In this document: in pieces, positions 8,818 to 16,982 of the stretch
How positions within the stretch are numbered: position 1 is the first letter of the stretch
Layout: every line of letters starts with the position of its first letter
Assembly: GCA_026224805.1 (NCBI GenBank)
Contig: JAMFRN010000158.1
Coordinates: 1 to 33,005 of the forward strand
DNA length: 33,005 bases
Origin: Nevskia soli
GTDB lineage: Bacteria; Pseudomonadota; Gammaproteobacteria; Nevskiales; Nevskiaceae
Direction: 5' to 3'
Made by a program: the position numbers and the translations under genes
The notes under the pieces: generated by a model
Told to the model about the DNA's origin: nothing
The model's database searches: none
The model's input: the letters and a program-made list of their open reading frames with translations, nothing else

Positions 8818-10464
8818 TCAGCTCTTCGCGTACTTGGTCCGCAGCAGTTTCTTGTCCAGCTTGCCGACGCTGGTCTTCTCCAGCGCTTCCACGATCAGCA
8901 CCCGGTCCGGCACGCCGTACTTGGAAATGACGCCTTTGTCGGCATAGCCGCCGATGTGCCGGCGCACCGCTTCGGTATCGATGCTGGTCTGGGCCTTGGG
9001 CACGATCAGGGCCAGCGGACGCTCGCCCCACTTGGCGTCGGCCACCCCGATCACCGCCACTTCGCTGACGCCGGGGAACTGCGAAATGATGTCCTCCAGG
9101 TCGAGCGAGGAAATCCACTCGCCGCCGGTCTTCACCACGTCCTTGACGCGGTCGGCGATATGCAGGAAGCCGTCCTCGGAAAAGCTGCCGATATCGCCCG
9201 AGTGCAGCGAGCCACCCTGCCACAGTTCCTCGGATTTCTGCGGGTCGTGCAGATAGCCTTGCGTCAGCCAGGGCGAACGGAACACGATCTCGCCTGTACT
9301 CTTGCCGTCGCGCGGCAGTGCCTGCATCTTGTCGTCCACCGCGCGCACGTCGCACAGCACCACTGAGCGGCCGGCGCGGGTGCGCAAGGCCGCCTGTGTG
9401 TCGAGATCCTGCTTCAGGTCCTCGCTCGACAGGTGGTTGACGATCTGCAGAGGCCCGGTTTCGGACATGCCGTAGCCGGAGTAAACGTCGATGCCGCGCT
9501 CCAGCGCCGCCTTGGCCAGCCCCTTGGACATGGCTGCGCCGCCGATCACCATTTTCAGTTTCGACAGATCCACGTCCTTGCCGGCGGGATGGCTGATCAG
9601 CATGTGCAGCAGGGTCGGCACGCAATGCGAATGGGTCACCCCTTCCTCGCGGATCAGCTTGAGCAACAACTCCGGCACGTAGCGGCCCGGATAGATCTGC
9701 TTGATGCCCATCATCGTGGCGGCGAAGGGCATGCCCCAGCCGTGCACATGGAACATCGGCGTGATCGGCATGTACACGTCTTCGCGATGGACGCGGCCTT
9801 GCACCGGGGCTGTGCCGAACCAGGCGAGGATTCCAAGGGCATGCAGCACGATCTGGCGATGGCTGAAGTACACGCCCTTGGGCAGGCCGGTGGTGCCGGT
9901 GGTGTAGAAGGTGGTGGCGCGGGTGTTCTCGTCGAAATCCTCGAACAGGTAATCGGGCGAAGCCTGGGCCAGTAACGCCTCGTACTCCCCGGCGAAGCGG
10001 ATCGGCGACTGCGGCGGCGTGCCGGCGTCGTCGATCAGCACAAAGTGCCTGACCGTCTCCAGGCGGTCGCGGATCGTTTCCAGGCAGGCTAGGAACTCGG
10101 CGTTGACCAGCACCACGTCGGCGCGGGCGTGATTCAGGGTGTAGAGGATCTGGTCCGGCGACAGCCGGATGTTCACCGTCTGCAGCACGCAGCCCATCAT
10201 CGGAATGGCGAAGAAGCATTCCAGGTAGCGGTGGCTGTCCCAGTCCATCACCGCCACCGTCATGCCCGGCTTGACGCCCAGTCCGCTCAAGGCGGACGCC
10301 AGCTGGCCGACGCGCGCGCGGGTCTGCGCATAAGTCTGGCGGCGCTCGCCGCGGTAGAGGATTTCCTGCTGCGGCGCATTGGCCAGCGGCGTGATCCAGA
10401 TCTGCTTGATCAGCAGCGGGAAATCGTAGGCCGAGGGCGTGCGGAAAATCGGGTTGAAGCTCAT
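8818..10464 (-). CDS. Fatty-acid/acyl-CoA ligase, AMP-forming (548 aa)
   Basis: This is an adenylate-forming enzyme that activates a carboxylic acid with ATP and joins it to CoA. The P-loop-like A3 motif is TTGTTGLPKG (residues 188-197). The adenine-binding motif is GYGMSETGP, the hinge Asp region is HSGDIGSFSEDGFLHIADR, and the C-terminal catalytic lysine is Lys535 in TSVGKLDKK. The length matches medium- and long-chain acyl-CoA ligases of the AlkK type (about 550 aa). GGAG lies about 7 bases upstream of the ATG. It is the last gene of a minus-strand series with a hydrolase 25 bp upstream, an SDR and an ACAD11-like phosphotransferase, so a role in degrading fatty or alicyclic acids is likely. 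Chain length cannot be told. Confidence 0.92.
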   Translation of the reverse strand: MSFNPIFRTPSAYDFPLLIKQIWITPLANAPQQEILYRGERRQTYAQTRARVGQLASALSGLGVKPGMTVAVMDWDSHRYLECFFAIPMMGCVLQTVNIRLSPDQILYTLNHARADVVLVNAEFLACLETIRDRLETVRHFVLIDDAGTPPQSPIRFAGEYEALLAQASPDYLFEDFDENTRATTFYTTGTTGLPKGVYFSHRQIVLHALGILAWFGTAPVQGRVHREDVYMPITPMFHVHGWGMPFAATMMGIKQIYPGRYVPELLLKLIREEGVTHSHCVPTLLHMLISHPAGKDVDLSKLKMVIGGAAMSKGLAKAALERGIDVYSGYGMSETGPLQIVNHLSSEDLKQDLDTQAALRTRAGRSVVLCDVRAVDDKMQALPRDGKSTGEIVFRSPWLTQGYLHDPQKSEELWQGGSLHSGDIGSFSEDGFLHIADRVKDVVKTGGEWISSLDLEDIISQFPGVSEVAVIGVADAKWGERPLALIVPKAQTSIDTEAVRRHIGGYADKGVISKYGVPDRVLIVEALEKTSVGKLDKKLLRTKYAKS

Positions 10465-10489
10465 GCGTGCTCCGGTAAAGGGTGGCGGC

Positions 10490-11278
10490 TCAATGCAGGC
10501 CGGCGAGAAACTTCTCGATGTGCGGATTGACCTGGTCCGGATGAGTCAGGTTAGCGGCGTGCCCGCCGCCCTTGATCACCGCCAGCGTGGCCTGCGGCAG
10601 TCCCTCGGCCATGGCCTTGGCCCGATCCAGTGAAATGGCCATGTCGATATCGCCATGCACCACCAGCGCCGGCACCTTGATCTGCCCGAGCTTGGGCGAA
10701 ATGTCATCGCGCCCGCCCAGGGTCTGGAAACACTGCAGCAGATTGACCGCCTTCCAGGTCCGCCATTTCGCCTTCCATGCGGCGGAGCCCGGCCAGTTCT
10801 GGCCGAGGATGATCTGTTCGACGGTATCGGCGATCGGGTCCGGCAGGCCCTGTGTCGCCCAGATGTCCATCATCTGCTTGTAGCCCGGCATTTTTGCCGG
10901 GTCCTCCGGCAGCGCCTGGGTGTCGATCAGGATCAGGGCGCGCACGATCTGCGGATGGGTCAGGGCGCACCGCAGGGACAGGTAGCCGCCCTGCGACATC
11001 CCGGCCAGTACCGCTTTTTCGACCCCCAGGTGTTTGAGCAGGGCGGCGAGATCGTCAGCGGAGTCGTAGTAGCTGAACGGCGGCAGCGCGTCGCCGGCGG
11101 TACGGCCATGGCCGCGCTCATCCCAGCTGATGCAGCGATAGCGGTCTTTCAGCGCCGCCACCTGCGGCGCGAACATGCTCTGATCCATCAGCAGACCGTG
11201 GGAGAAGACCACCGCCGGACCGCTGCCGCCGGTGTCCTCGTAATACAGCTTCTGGCTGTTGACCTGTGCGTAAGGCAT
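10490..11278 (-). CDS. Alpha/beta-fold hydrolase (262 aa)
   Basis: This is a soluble alpha/beta hydrolase resembling 3-oxoadipate enol-lactonase and related esterases. GGAGGAGACAG directly before the ATG at 11278 fixes the start; a start 39 bases upstream lacks this. The oxyanion region is VFSHGLLMDQSMF, the nucleophile Ser95 sits in GMSQGG, Asp212 in VVHGDID and His240 in GGGHAANLTHP, giving a complete triad. It lies between the acyl-CoA ligase gene (25 bp) and a small unknown gene (about 96 bp) on the same strand. Hydrolysis of an ester, lactone or C-C bond in the same pathway is inferred; the exact substrate is unknown. Confidence 0.9.
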   Translation of the reverse strand: MPYAQVNSQKLYYEDTGGSGPAVVFSHGLLMDQSMFAPQVAALKDRYRCISWDERGHGRTAGDALPPFSYYDSADDLAALLKHLGVEKAVLAGMSQGGYLSLRCALTHPQIVRALILIDTQALPEDPAKMPGYKQMMDIWATQGLPDPIADTVEQIILGQNWPGSAAWKAKWRTWKAVNLLQCFQTLGGRDDISPKLGQIKVPALVVHGDIDMAISLDRAKAMAEGLPQATLAVIKGGGHAANLTHPDQVNPHIEKFLAGLH

Positions 11279-11374
11279 CTGTCTCCTCCAAAGGGTATTG
11301 CCTGGGAGCGCGGTCATTGCCGCGTCCTGTGGTTTGCCGAGTCTAGCGCGGATTTTCTCCGCTTCCGCATAACT

Positions 11375-11650
11375 TTAGATGGGCTCGCGCTTGAGCCAGC
11401 CCGGTTCGATCCAGAACTGCTGCCTGACACCCGACTCATCCTGAAAGGCGATGGCAACGGTGCCGCAATCATCCAGATCCGAGATGGTCACGATCTTGCC
11501 AAGTTGCGCCTCGTAGAGGTCCTGCCGATCGGTCGGCAGGCCGTAGAGAAACAGGCGGTCGATATAGGCGAGGGTGGCGCGGTCGCCGACGCACATCATC
11601 TGACCTGACGCATCGATCAGATGATCGGCGTGAATTCCCGAGCGCTTCAT
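11375..11650 (-). CDS. Small conserved-looking protein, unknown function (91 aa)
   Basis: The frame runs ATG 11650 to TAA 11375. The product is soluble and of mixed composition (MKRSGIHADHLIDASGQMM ... FWIEPGWLKREPI), without signal peptide or membrane segment. The pattern of hydrophobic and charged residues looks like a folded small beta-rich protein rather than a chance frame. It fits neatly between the SDR (37 bp) and the hydrolase in the same orientation. No ribosome-binding site stands out, and I do not recognise the family. Confidence 0.6.
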   Translation of the reverse strand: MKRSGIHADHLIDASGQMMCVGDRATLAYIDRLFLYGLPTDRQDLYEAQLGKIVTISDLDDCGTVAIAFQDESGVRQQFWIEPGWLKREPI

Positions 11651-11687
11651 CGGATTCAGACCGCCCGTGCAAAGGGCAGGAAAGCCC

Positions 11688-12461
11688 TTACAGGCCGCCC
11701 GTCAGGAAGCCGCCATCCACGGTCAGCGTGGTGCCGGTGACGTAACTCGCCGCGTCGGAGCAGAGGAACAGGATCGCCGGCGCGATCTCCGCCGGCTGTG
11801 CCATGCGTCCCAGCGGAATCTGCGGCAGCACGGTCTTCAGCAGCTGCTCGTTCTTGGTCAGGGCCGAAGCGAACTTGGTGTCGGTCAGCCCCGGCAGCAC
11901 GGCGTTGACCCGCACTTTCCACGAGCCGCACTCCTTGGCGAAGGCTAGCGTCATGTTGATCACCGCCGCCTTGCTGATCGAGTAGATGCCCTGCATGGTG
12001 CCGGGCTTCACGCCATTGATCGAGGCGATGTTGACGATGGAGCCGCCGCCGCCCTTCTTCATCAGCTTGCTGGCCAGGGCCGACAGTTCGAAATAGCCCT
12101 TGATGTTGACCTGCAGCGTCTTCTCCACCATGCCCATGTCGGTGTCCGAAATATGGCCGAAATAGGGATTGGTGGCGGCATTGTTGACCAGGATGTCGAG
12201 ACGTCCGAACTGGCCGGAAACTTCATCCATCAGGTTCTTCAGCGCCGCGGATTCGCCCTGGTGCGCGGCGATGGCGGTAGCCTTGCCGCCGGCGGCGATG
12301 ATCGATGCCGCCACCTTGTCGAGATCTTCCTGCTTGCGCGAGGAGATAATGACGTGGGCGCCCTGTTCTGCGAGCAGCCGCGCTGTGGCCTCGCCGATGC
12401 CGCGAGAGGCGCCGGTGACGAGGGCGACCCGGCCATTCAGATCAAAAAGTTTGGTTGCCAT
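11688..12461 (-). CDS. Short-chain dehydrogenase/reductase (257 aa)
   Basis: This is a classical SDR with a Rossmann fold that uses NAD(H) or NADP(H). TGASRGIG (residues 16-23) binds the nucleotide; NNAA (about 93-96) stabilises the sheet. The catalytic residues are Ser147 (NIASINGV), Tyr160 and Lys164 (YSISK). The C-terminus (PLGRMAQPAEIAPAILFLCSDAASYVTG) is typical. In many proteobacteria such an SDR sits beside an ACAD11-like phosphotransferase and acyl-CoA genes, as it does here, which suggests oxidation of a 3-hydroxyacyl-CoA or alcohol intermediate. The upstream gene ends 54 bp away. Substrate is inferred only. Confidence 0.92.
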   Translation of the reverse strand: MATKLFDLNGRVALVTGASRGIGEATARLLAEQGAHVIISSRKQEDLDKVAASIIAAGGKATAIAAHQGESAALKNLMDEVSGQFGRLDILVNNAATNPYFGHISDTDMGMVEKTLQVNIKGYFELSALASKLMKKGGGGSIVNIASINGVKPGTMQGIYSISKAAVINMTLAFAKECGSWKVRVNAVLPGLTDTKFASALTKNEQLLKTVLPQIPLGRMAQPAEIAPAILFLCSDAASYVTGTTLTVDGGFLTGGL

Positions 12462-12515
12462 GATGCAGTCCTGTTGTATTGATGAAGGGGGATGAGGGGG
12501 AAGGAGGAAGGTGCT

Positions 12516-13589
12516 TCAGAGTGCGGATTTCTGGATCACGCCGTCGGCCACCTGCGACAGCACCGTGACGAACATGCCGAAAGCCTGGAACCTGGGGTTC
12601 CTGGTCTGTCCCAGCTTGTAGCGGTAATAGATCTGCTGTGCGATCACCGCAAGCCGGAACAGGCCAAACACATAGTAGAAATCGTAATTGCCGATCTCGC
12701 GACCGGTCTTCTCGCCGTAATAGCGGACGATCTCGTCGCGGCTGAGCATGCCGGGCAGATGGCTGGGCTGCATGCGGATCGCCTGCATGGTCTGCGGATC
12801 GTCCTGCTGCACCCAGTAGGCCAGCGAGTTGCCCAGGTCCATCAAGGGATCGCCCAGCGTTGCCATTTCCCAGTCGAGCACGCCGACGATGCTGCAGCCG
12901 TCCTTCGGCGACAGCACCACGTTGTCGAAGCGGTAATCGTTGTGGATGATTCCCGGCCGCGCGGAATCCGTCGGGCGCTTGGCCTTGATCCAGGCCATCA
13001 GCGTCTCGCAGGCGGGCACGTCGTCGGTGCGGGCCTTCTCGAAGCGTTAGCACCAGCCATCGACCTGCCGCTCGACATAGCCGGCCGGTTTGCCCAGATC
13101 GGACAGCCCGGCCTGCTCGTAGTCCAGCGTGTGCAGGCGAATCAGGGTATCGATCAGGTTCATGCACAAGCGGCGCGCCTGATCCGGCGCGTAGCCCAGA
13201 CCCTCGGGCAGGTCGCGGCGCAGGATCACGCCCTGGAATTTCTCCATGACGTAGAAGGTGCTGCCGATCAGGCTCTCGTCCTCGCAATAAGCCAGCGGGC
13301 GCGGGCAGGGGAAGTGTGGGCTGAGCTTCTGCATGACGCGGAACTCGCGGCCCATGTCATGCGCGGTTTTGGCCTTGGTGCCGCTTGGCGGCCGGCGCAG
13401 GATGGTCTCGCGCCCGCCGATCTTCAGCAGGTAGGTGAGGTTGGAGGCGCCGCCCTGGAACTGCTTCAGTTCCAGCGGCCCGTCAGCCAGTCCCGGGATC
13501 TGCGTTTTAAGGAAAGGCAGAATACGCAGCGGGTCAAAACTGTTCTCGTCGCGCACTGCGCCGGGCTGGTCCAGGGGGGCGGTGGACAT
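12516..13589 (-). pseudogene. ACAD11-like phosphotransferase family gene interrupted by an in-frame TAA
   Basis: Two parts in the same frame (13589-13047 and 13046-12516) together encode a ~357-residue aminoglycoside-phosphotransferase-fold protein related to the kinase domain of ACAD11. That domain is thought to phosphorylate 4-hydroxyacyl-CoA-type substrates. The N-part has the nucleotide-binding region (FQGGASNLTYLLKIGGRETILRRPP). The catalytic loop HNDYRFDNVVL and the metal-binding GVLDWEMATLGDPLMDLG lie after the stop. The stop is TAA at 13049-13047 (minus strand), codon 181, between VDGWC and RFEKARTDDVPAC. There is no frameshift and both sides keep family-like sequence. A GTG at 13019 could restart the C-part, but that part would lack the ATP-binding lobe. 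It is either a fresh nonsense mutation or a sequencing error. Confidence 0.85.
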
Positions 13590-13793
13590 GCTCTAAGCTC
13601 TCTCCTCTCGCTGCCAATGCCGTATCGCTACTTTAAGAATAAAGTGCAATTTATTGATTATTAAAACATTACCATAATGATTTGCGCGTGACCGCCATAG
13701 CGTGGGTGTATCGTTATTCCAAACTGGACTAAAGATATAACCGGTAACCGCTTTTTCCGCAGTGCAGCAAGCCCTATCATTCGCGCCCTTATA

Positions 13794-13813
13794 GTGCCGC
13801 AAAACTGCGGCAC
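13794..13813. promoter_or_regulatory. Dyad in the leader of the ferredoxin-NADP reductase gene
   Basis: GTGCCGC (13794-13800) and GCGGCAC (13807-13813) are perfect 7-bp arms around AAAACT, ending about 8 bases before the AGGAGG of the next gene. It could be an operator or a short RNA hairpin affecting translation. The 13590-13793 stretch upstream is unusually AT-rich for this window (about 13630-13680) and must carry the promoters of the two divergent genes. I could not fix either with confidence. Confidence 0.35.
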
Positions 13814-13833
13814 CGTTCAGCAGGAGGTGCGCG

Positions 13834-14889
13834 GTGACCATCAAGACGGACACGGTGATTATTGGTGCCGGACCTTGCGGCCTGTTCCAGGTGTTCGAAC
13901 TGGGCCTGCTCGGGATCAAGGCGCACCTGATCGACACGCTGCCCGAGCCCGGTGGTCAGTGTACCGAGCTGTACCCGGACAAGCCGATTTACGACATCCC
14001 GGCCCTGCCGGTGTGCGGCGCGCGCGAACTGATCGAGCGCCTGATGGAGCAGATCAAGCCGTTTGGGCCGACCTTCCATCTCGGCCAGCAGGCCACCGAC
14101 GTGCGCCGCTTCGAAGACGGGTCCTTCTACCTGAAGACCAGCAAGGGCACCGAGTTCCACACCAGGACCATCATCATCGCCGGCGGCGTCGGCGCGTTCC
14201 AGCCGGTCGAGCTGCAAGTGCCGGGCGTGGCCGAGCATGTCGATCGCGATGTGTTCTACAAGGTGCGCGAGCCGGAAGTGCATCGCGGCAAGAACGTGGT
14301 GGTACTCGGCGGCGGCGACTCTGCCCTGGACTGGGCCTTGGCCCTGAAGGACAAGGCGGCCAGCGTGGTGCTGATCCACCGCTCCGACAAGTTCAAGGCG
14401 GCGCCGGCTTCGGTGGCCAAGATGCAGCAGTTTTGCGAAGAGCTGGAAATGCAGTTCCTCGCCGGCAGCGTTACCGAGCTGCGCGAGGCGGAGAACGGTG
14501 CCCTGCGCGAAATCCAGGTCACTGGCAGCGACGGCGTGGCTCGCCGGCTGGAACTGGATCACCTACTGGTGTTCTTCGGCTTGCATCCCAAGCTCGGCCC
14601 GATCGCCGAATGGGGCTTGAACCTGCACAAGAACCAGATCCACGTCGACACCGAAAAGTTCGAGACCTCCACCCCGGGCATCTATGCGGTGGGCGACATC
14701 AATTTCTACCCCGGCAAGAAGAAGCTGATCCTGTCCGGCTTCCACGAAGCCGCCCTGGCCGCCTTCGCCATCAAGGCCAGGCTCAATCCGGGCGAGAAGG
14801 TGCATCTGCAGTACACCACCACCAGTCCGGTGATGCACAAGCGGCTGGGCGTGGACGATCCGTTCGCCGACGAGAAGCGGGCCGCCTGA
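13834..14889 (+). CDS. Ferredoxin--NADP(+) reductase, thioredoxin-reductase-like type (351 aa)
   Basis: This flavoenzyme moves electrons between NADPH and ferredoxin (EC 1.18.1.2 class). It starts at GTG 13834, eight bases after CAGGAGG. The FAD motif GAGPCG (residues 11-16) and [18 protein letters not shown] open the protein, the NADPH motif is VLGGGDSA (about 157-164), and the second FAD motif is TPGIYAVGD. The redox CxxC of thioredoxin reductase is absent from the NADPH domain, which together with the length and the C-terminal extension assigns it to the TrxR-like ferredoxin reductases. In degradative bacteria such enzymes feed P450s or Rieske systems, but no ferredoxin or oxygenase gene is in this window. 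Confidence 0.92.
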   Translation: MTIKTDTVIIGAGPCGLFQVFELGLLGIKAHLIDTLPEPGGQCTELYPDKPIYDIPALPVCGARELIERLMEQIKPFGPTFHLGQQATDVRRFEDGSFYLKTSKGTEFHTRTIIIAGGVGAFQPVELQVPGVAEHVDRDVFYKVREPEVHRGKNVVVLGGGDSALDWALALKDKAASVVLIHRSDKFKAAPASVAKMQQFCEELEMQFLAGSVTELREAENGALREIQVTGSDGVARRLELDHLLVFFGLHPKLGPIAEWGLNLHKNQIHVDTEKFETSTPGIYAVGDINFYPGKKKLILSGFHEAALAAFAIKARLNPGEKVHLQYTTTSPVMHKRLGVDDPFADEKRAA

Positions 14890-14916
14890 TCGTAAACGCC
14901 TGAACTTCCCGACATC

Positions 14917-14943
14917 GTCATTCCCGCGCAGGCGGGAATCCAG
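14917..14943. repeat. REP-like intergenic palindrome
   Basis: CGTCATTCCCGCGCAGGCGGGAATCC-type sequence: arms ATTCCCGC (14920-14927) and GCGGGAAT (14932-14939) with loop GCAG, preceded by GTC. This form is a well-known dispersed extragenic palindrome in many proteobacterial genomes. It lies between the convergent ferredoxin-reductase and phosphatase genes. Only one copy is in this window. Confidence 0.6.
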
Positions 14944-14980
14944 TTCTGGCCGTACGCGCCGCAACCACCCCTCACCCTAA

Positions 14981-15005
14981 CCCCTCTCCCCCAAGGGGAG
15001 AGGGG
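14981..15005. repeat. CCCTCTCC-type intergenic palindrome
   Basis: CCCCTCTCCCC (14981-14991) and GGGGAGAGGGG (14995-15005) are perfect 11-bp arms around CAA, preceded by CCCTCACCCTAA. This is another widespread intergenic repeat form. A related element with the same CCCTCTCC/GGAGAGG arms occurs at 24264-24372. Being between convergent genes, it may also aid termination. Confidence 0.6.
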
Positions 15006-15032
15006 ACTAGAAGTAGGGTGTTGCGACGCTTC

Positions 15033-15731
15033 TCAGCGATAAGTAAGCAGATCGTTGTCCTGCACAACTTCTAGATGCGCCACATCATTGAACCGCTGTA
15101 GCGCGACGCCGCGCTTGCCCAGCCTGAAGGTATGCACCGAGGCGTTGAGGATTTCCCAGTTGAGGTGAAAAGCCTTGTCCGCGTCGAGGTCGAGCGCGGC
15201 GCGCAGCACCGCGGTGACGACGCCGCCGGAGGTGAAGGCCACAACCCGCTTGGCGCCGCTGTCGGCGATGCGCCGCAGCCCATCCAGACAACGTGACTGG
15301 AACGCCTCCCAGGTTTCATCGACGGGCGCCGCGCCCGTACGATTGCTGATCCAGCAGGCGATGATCAGGTCGAACAGGCGCTGAAAGGTCTTGTGATCGC
15401 TGAACAGGGTTCTGGGGTTCACCGCAAACTGCGGATGCTCCTGCGCCACCAGCGGGAAATAAGCGCGGATCAGCTGCTGGTGATCGAATTCATTGAACGC
15501 CGCGTCGATCGACACCGGAGTGTCCGGCGTGCCCATGGCCTCGAAGGCCCGGGCGGCCGTGACTTTCTGCCGTTCCAGGTTGCCGCTCCAGGCCGCATCG
15601 AAGCGCCGCCCGGCGCGCTGCCAATGCTCGCCCAGCAACACACCCTGGCGCTCGCCGATGGCCGACAGCTCGTCGTAGTTGCGTGCGCCGAACGAAGCCT
15701 GGCCGTGGCGTACCAGGACCAGGGTGGTCAC
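15033..15731 (-). CDS. Histidine phosphatase family protein lacking the second catalytic His (232 aa)
   Basis: This is a branch-1 histidine phosphatase (phosphoglycerate-mutase-like fold). The start is GTG at 15731 (MTTLVLVRHGQASFG); upstream in-frame residues do not look coding. The phospho-accepting His9 is in RHG, Arg54 follows in SGNLERQ, and the acidic Glu81 in FNEFD. The usual second catalytic His (consensus SHGG) is replaced by Ser168 in FTSGGVV (codon 15228-15230). A subgroup with TSGG at this place exists among bacterial family members, so this is probably a stable variant. The gene is 25 bp after a membrane-anchored protein gene and probably co-transcribed. Substrate is unknown. Confidence 0.85.
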   Translation of the reverse strand: MTTLVLVRHGQASFGARNYDELSAIGERQGVLLGEHWQRAGRRFDAAWSGNLERQKVTAARAFEAMGTPDTPVSIDAAFNEFDHQQLIRAYFPLVAQEHPQFAVNPRTLFSDHKTFQRLFDLIIACWISNRTGAAPVDETWEAFQSRCLDGLRRIADSGAKRVVAFTSGGVVTAVLRAALDLDADKAFHLNWEILNASVHTFRLGKRGVALQRFNDVAHLEVVQDNDLLTYR

Positions 15732-15756
15732 TTGCCGATGCTGTGGTAGCTGCCGC

Positions 15757-16803
15757 TCAGTGCACGTACACCGGGCCGTGCAGACCCACACCCAGGGTCT
15801 TGCCCGACAGGCCCGCCAGGTCCGGCGCCAGGATCACGGTGTAGCGGCCCGGGGTGGTCTTGAACAGCAGCAGGCGGGCGTTCTGCGGGCTGACTTGCCA
15901 CTGGCCGCTGGCGGCTTTGCCGTGGCTGTTCAGGATCTGGATATGGCTGGAAGCGGTCGCGGCATTGCCGATGTTGTCGGAGAACAGCAGCGCGGCGGCC
16001 TTTTCGGAGGCGGCTTCACCGGCATAAAGCAGGTTCAGCTGGCTGTCGCTCTGCTTGTCGACGGTCGGCCACCACACGCTGATCACATCCATCGACTGCT
16101 GACCCGCATGCGACCTGGCCGGCTTGGCCGGAGCGTCGCTCGCGGCCACGCTGGTGTGCTTGCTCTTTTTCGCCGGCGCGGCCTCTGCCGGGGCAGCCGG
16201 TTCGGAAACGGGTGCAGCTTCCGGGGCGGCGGCGGTTTCGGCGGGCGCCGGCGCGGCGGCTGCCGGCTCCGCAGCCGGTGCGGGCGCGCTGGCAGCCTGC
16301 TCGGCAGCGCCCGAGCTGCTGCTGCTGGAAGAAGCAGTGGCGTCACTGGCCGGCGCAGCCTCGGTGGCGGCTTGCGGCTGCTGCTGGTTCTGAGCGACCG
16401 AGGTCGCTACCTGGGTGGCGACCTTGCGGCCGACTTCCTCGGCGATCTTGCGCGCTTCCTCCTCGCTCAAGCCCTGCGCCGGCGCGGCGCCGGACGAAGC
16501 GCCGCCGGAAGAACTGCTGCCGCTTGCGATTTCGCTGGCGGCGGGGCTGCTGGTGGAGGCGGCGGGCGGCGGGGTGGCGGCGTCGCTACTGGCCGTGGTG
16601 GCAGCGGCAGGTGCGGCGGTCGCTGCGGTGCTGTCGGCGGGAAGGGCGGGCGTTGCGGCAGCATTGCTGCTGAACACCTGGTCGGGGGTGGTGCCGCCGC
16701 TCGCCGCCTGTTCCGCCGTGTGGCGGGGCAGCAGCAGGTTCAGCCCGAAATAAACCGCGACCGCGGTGATGACTACGATGACGCCGACACGAGTGAAGGT
16801 CAT
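15757..16803 (-). CDS. Membrane-anchored protein with Ala/Pro/Ser-rich spacer, unknown function (348 aa)
   Basis: The start ATG 16803 gives an N-terminal transmembrane anchor (VGVIVVITAVAVYFGLNLLL, residues about 6-25). About 200 residues of Ala/Pro/Ser/Glu low-complexity sequence follow, broken by one helical charged patch (GLSEEEARKIAEEVGRKVA). A C-terminal domain of about 110 residues is clearly non-repetitive (SMDVISVWWPTVDKQSDSQLN ... VSPQNARLLLFKTTPGRY ... LGVGLHGPVYVH). The arrangement, anchor-long spacer-globular head, suits a periplasm-spanning protein. I do not recognise the head domain. The reverse-complement frame is also open because of the low-complexity codons, but only this strand gives a sensible anchor and head. 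Confidence 0.7.
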   Translation of the reverse strand: MTFTRVGVIVVITAVAVYFGLNLLLPRHTAEQAASGGTTPDQVFSSNAAATPALPADSTAATAAPAAATTASSDAATPPPAASTSSPAASEIASGSSSSGGASSGAAPAQGLSEEEARKIAEEVGRKVATQVATSVAQNQQQPQAATEAAPASDATASSSSSSSGAAEQAASAPAPAAEPAAAAPAPAETAAAPEAAPVSEPAAPAEAAPAKKSKHTSVAASDAPAKPARSHAGQQSMDVISVWWPTVDKQSDSQLNLLYAGEAASEKAAALLFSDNIGNAATASSHIQILNSHGKAASGQWQVSPQNARLLLFKTTPGRYTVILAPDLAGLSGKTLGVGLHGPVYVH

Positions 16804-16919
16804 TGCAAAAGCCCCCAGAGCCTTATAGTCCTGCTTCCTGCATGATGGGTTCCCGGCGGGCAGCCCCTCTGCCTCCGGACGCTCAAAACATTTTCGCCAA
16901 TCAAGTAGTCGGGCACGAC

Positions 16920-16935
16920 CATGGCGCATGCCATG
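16920..16935. promoter_or_regulatory. 16-bp dyad upstream of the anchored-protein gene
   Basis: CATGGC-GCAT-GCCATG has perfect 6-bp arms. It stands in the 179-bp gap between the 95-aa gene and the anchored-protein gene, 117 bp before the latter's start. It may be an operator or part of a weak terminator. A nearly identical 14-mer lies at 21746-21759. Confidence 0.3.
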
Positions 16936-16982
16936 CGGCTGCTCGCCCGATACGGCGACTTTACCGAAATATCCAGCAAAAA

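Noticed and set aside
12492-13664. 390-residue plus-strand frame running uninterrupted across the broken phosphotransferase
   Set aside because: It looked tempting because the minus-strand gene has a stop, but family motifs on the minus strand flank the stop in frame, and the plus frame is again His/Gln/Val-rich shadow sequence.
15679-16845. Gly/Arg-rich 388-residue plus-strand frame opposite the anchored protein
   Set aside because: It arises from the complement of Ala/Pro/Ser codons. The minus strand gives an N-terminal membrane anchor and a non-repetitive head.
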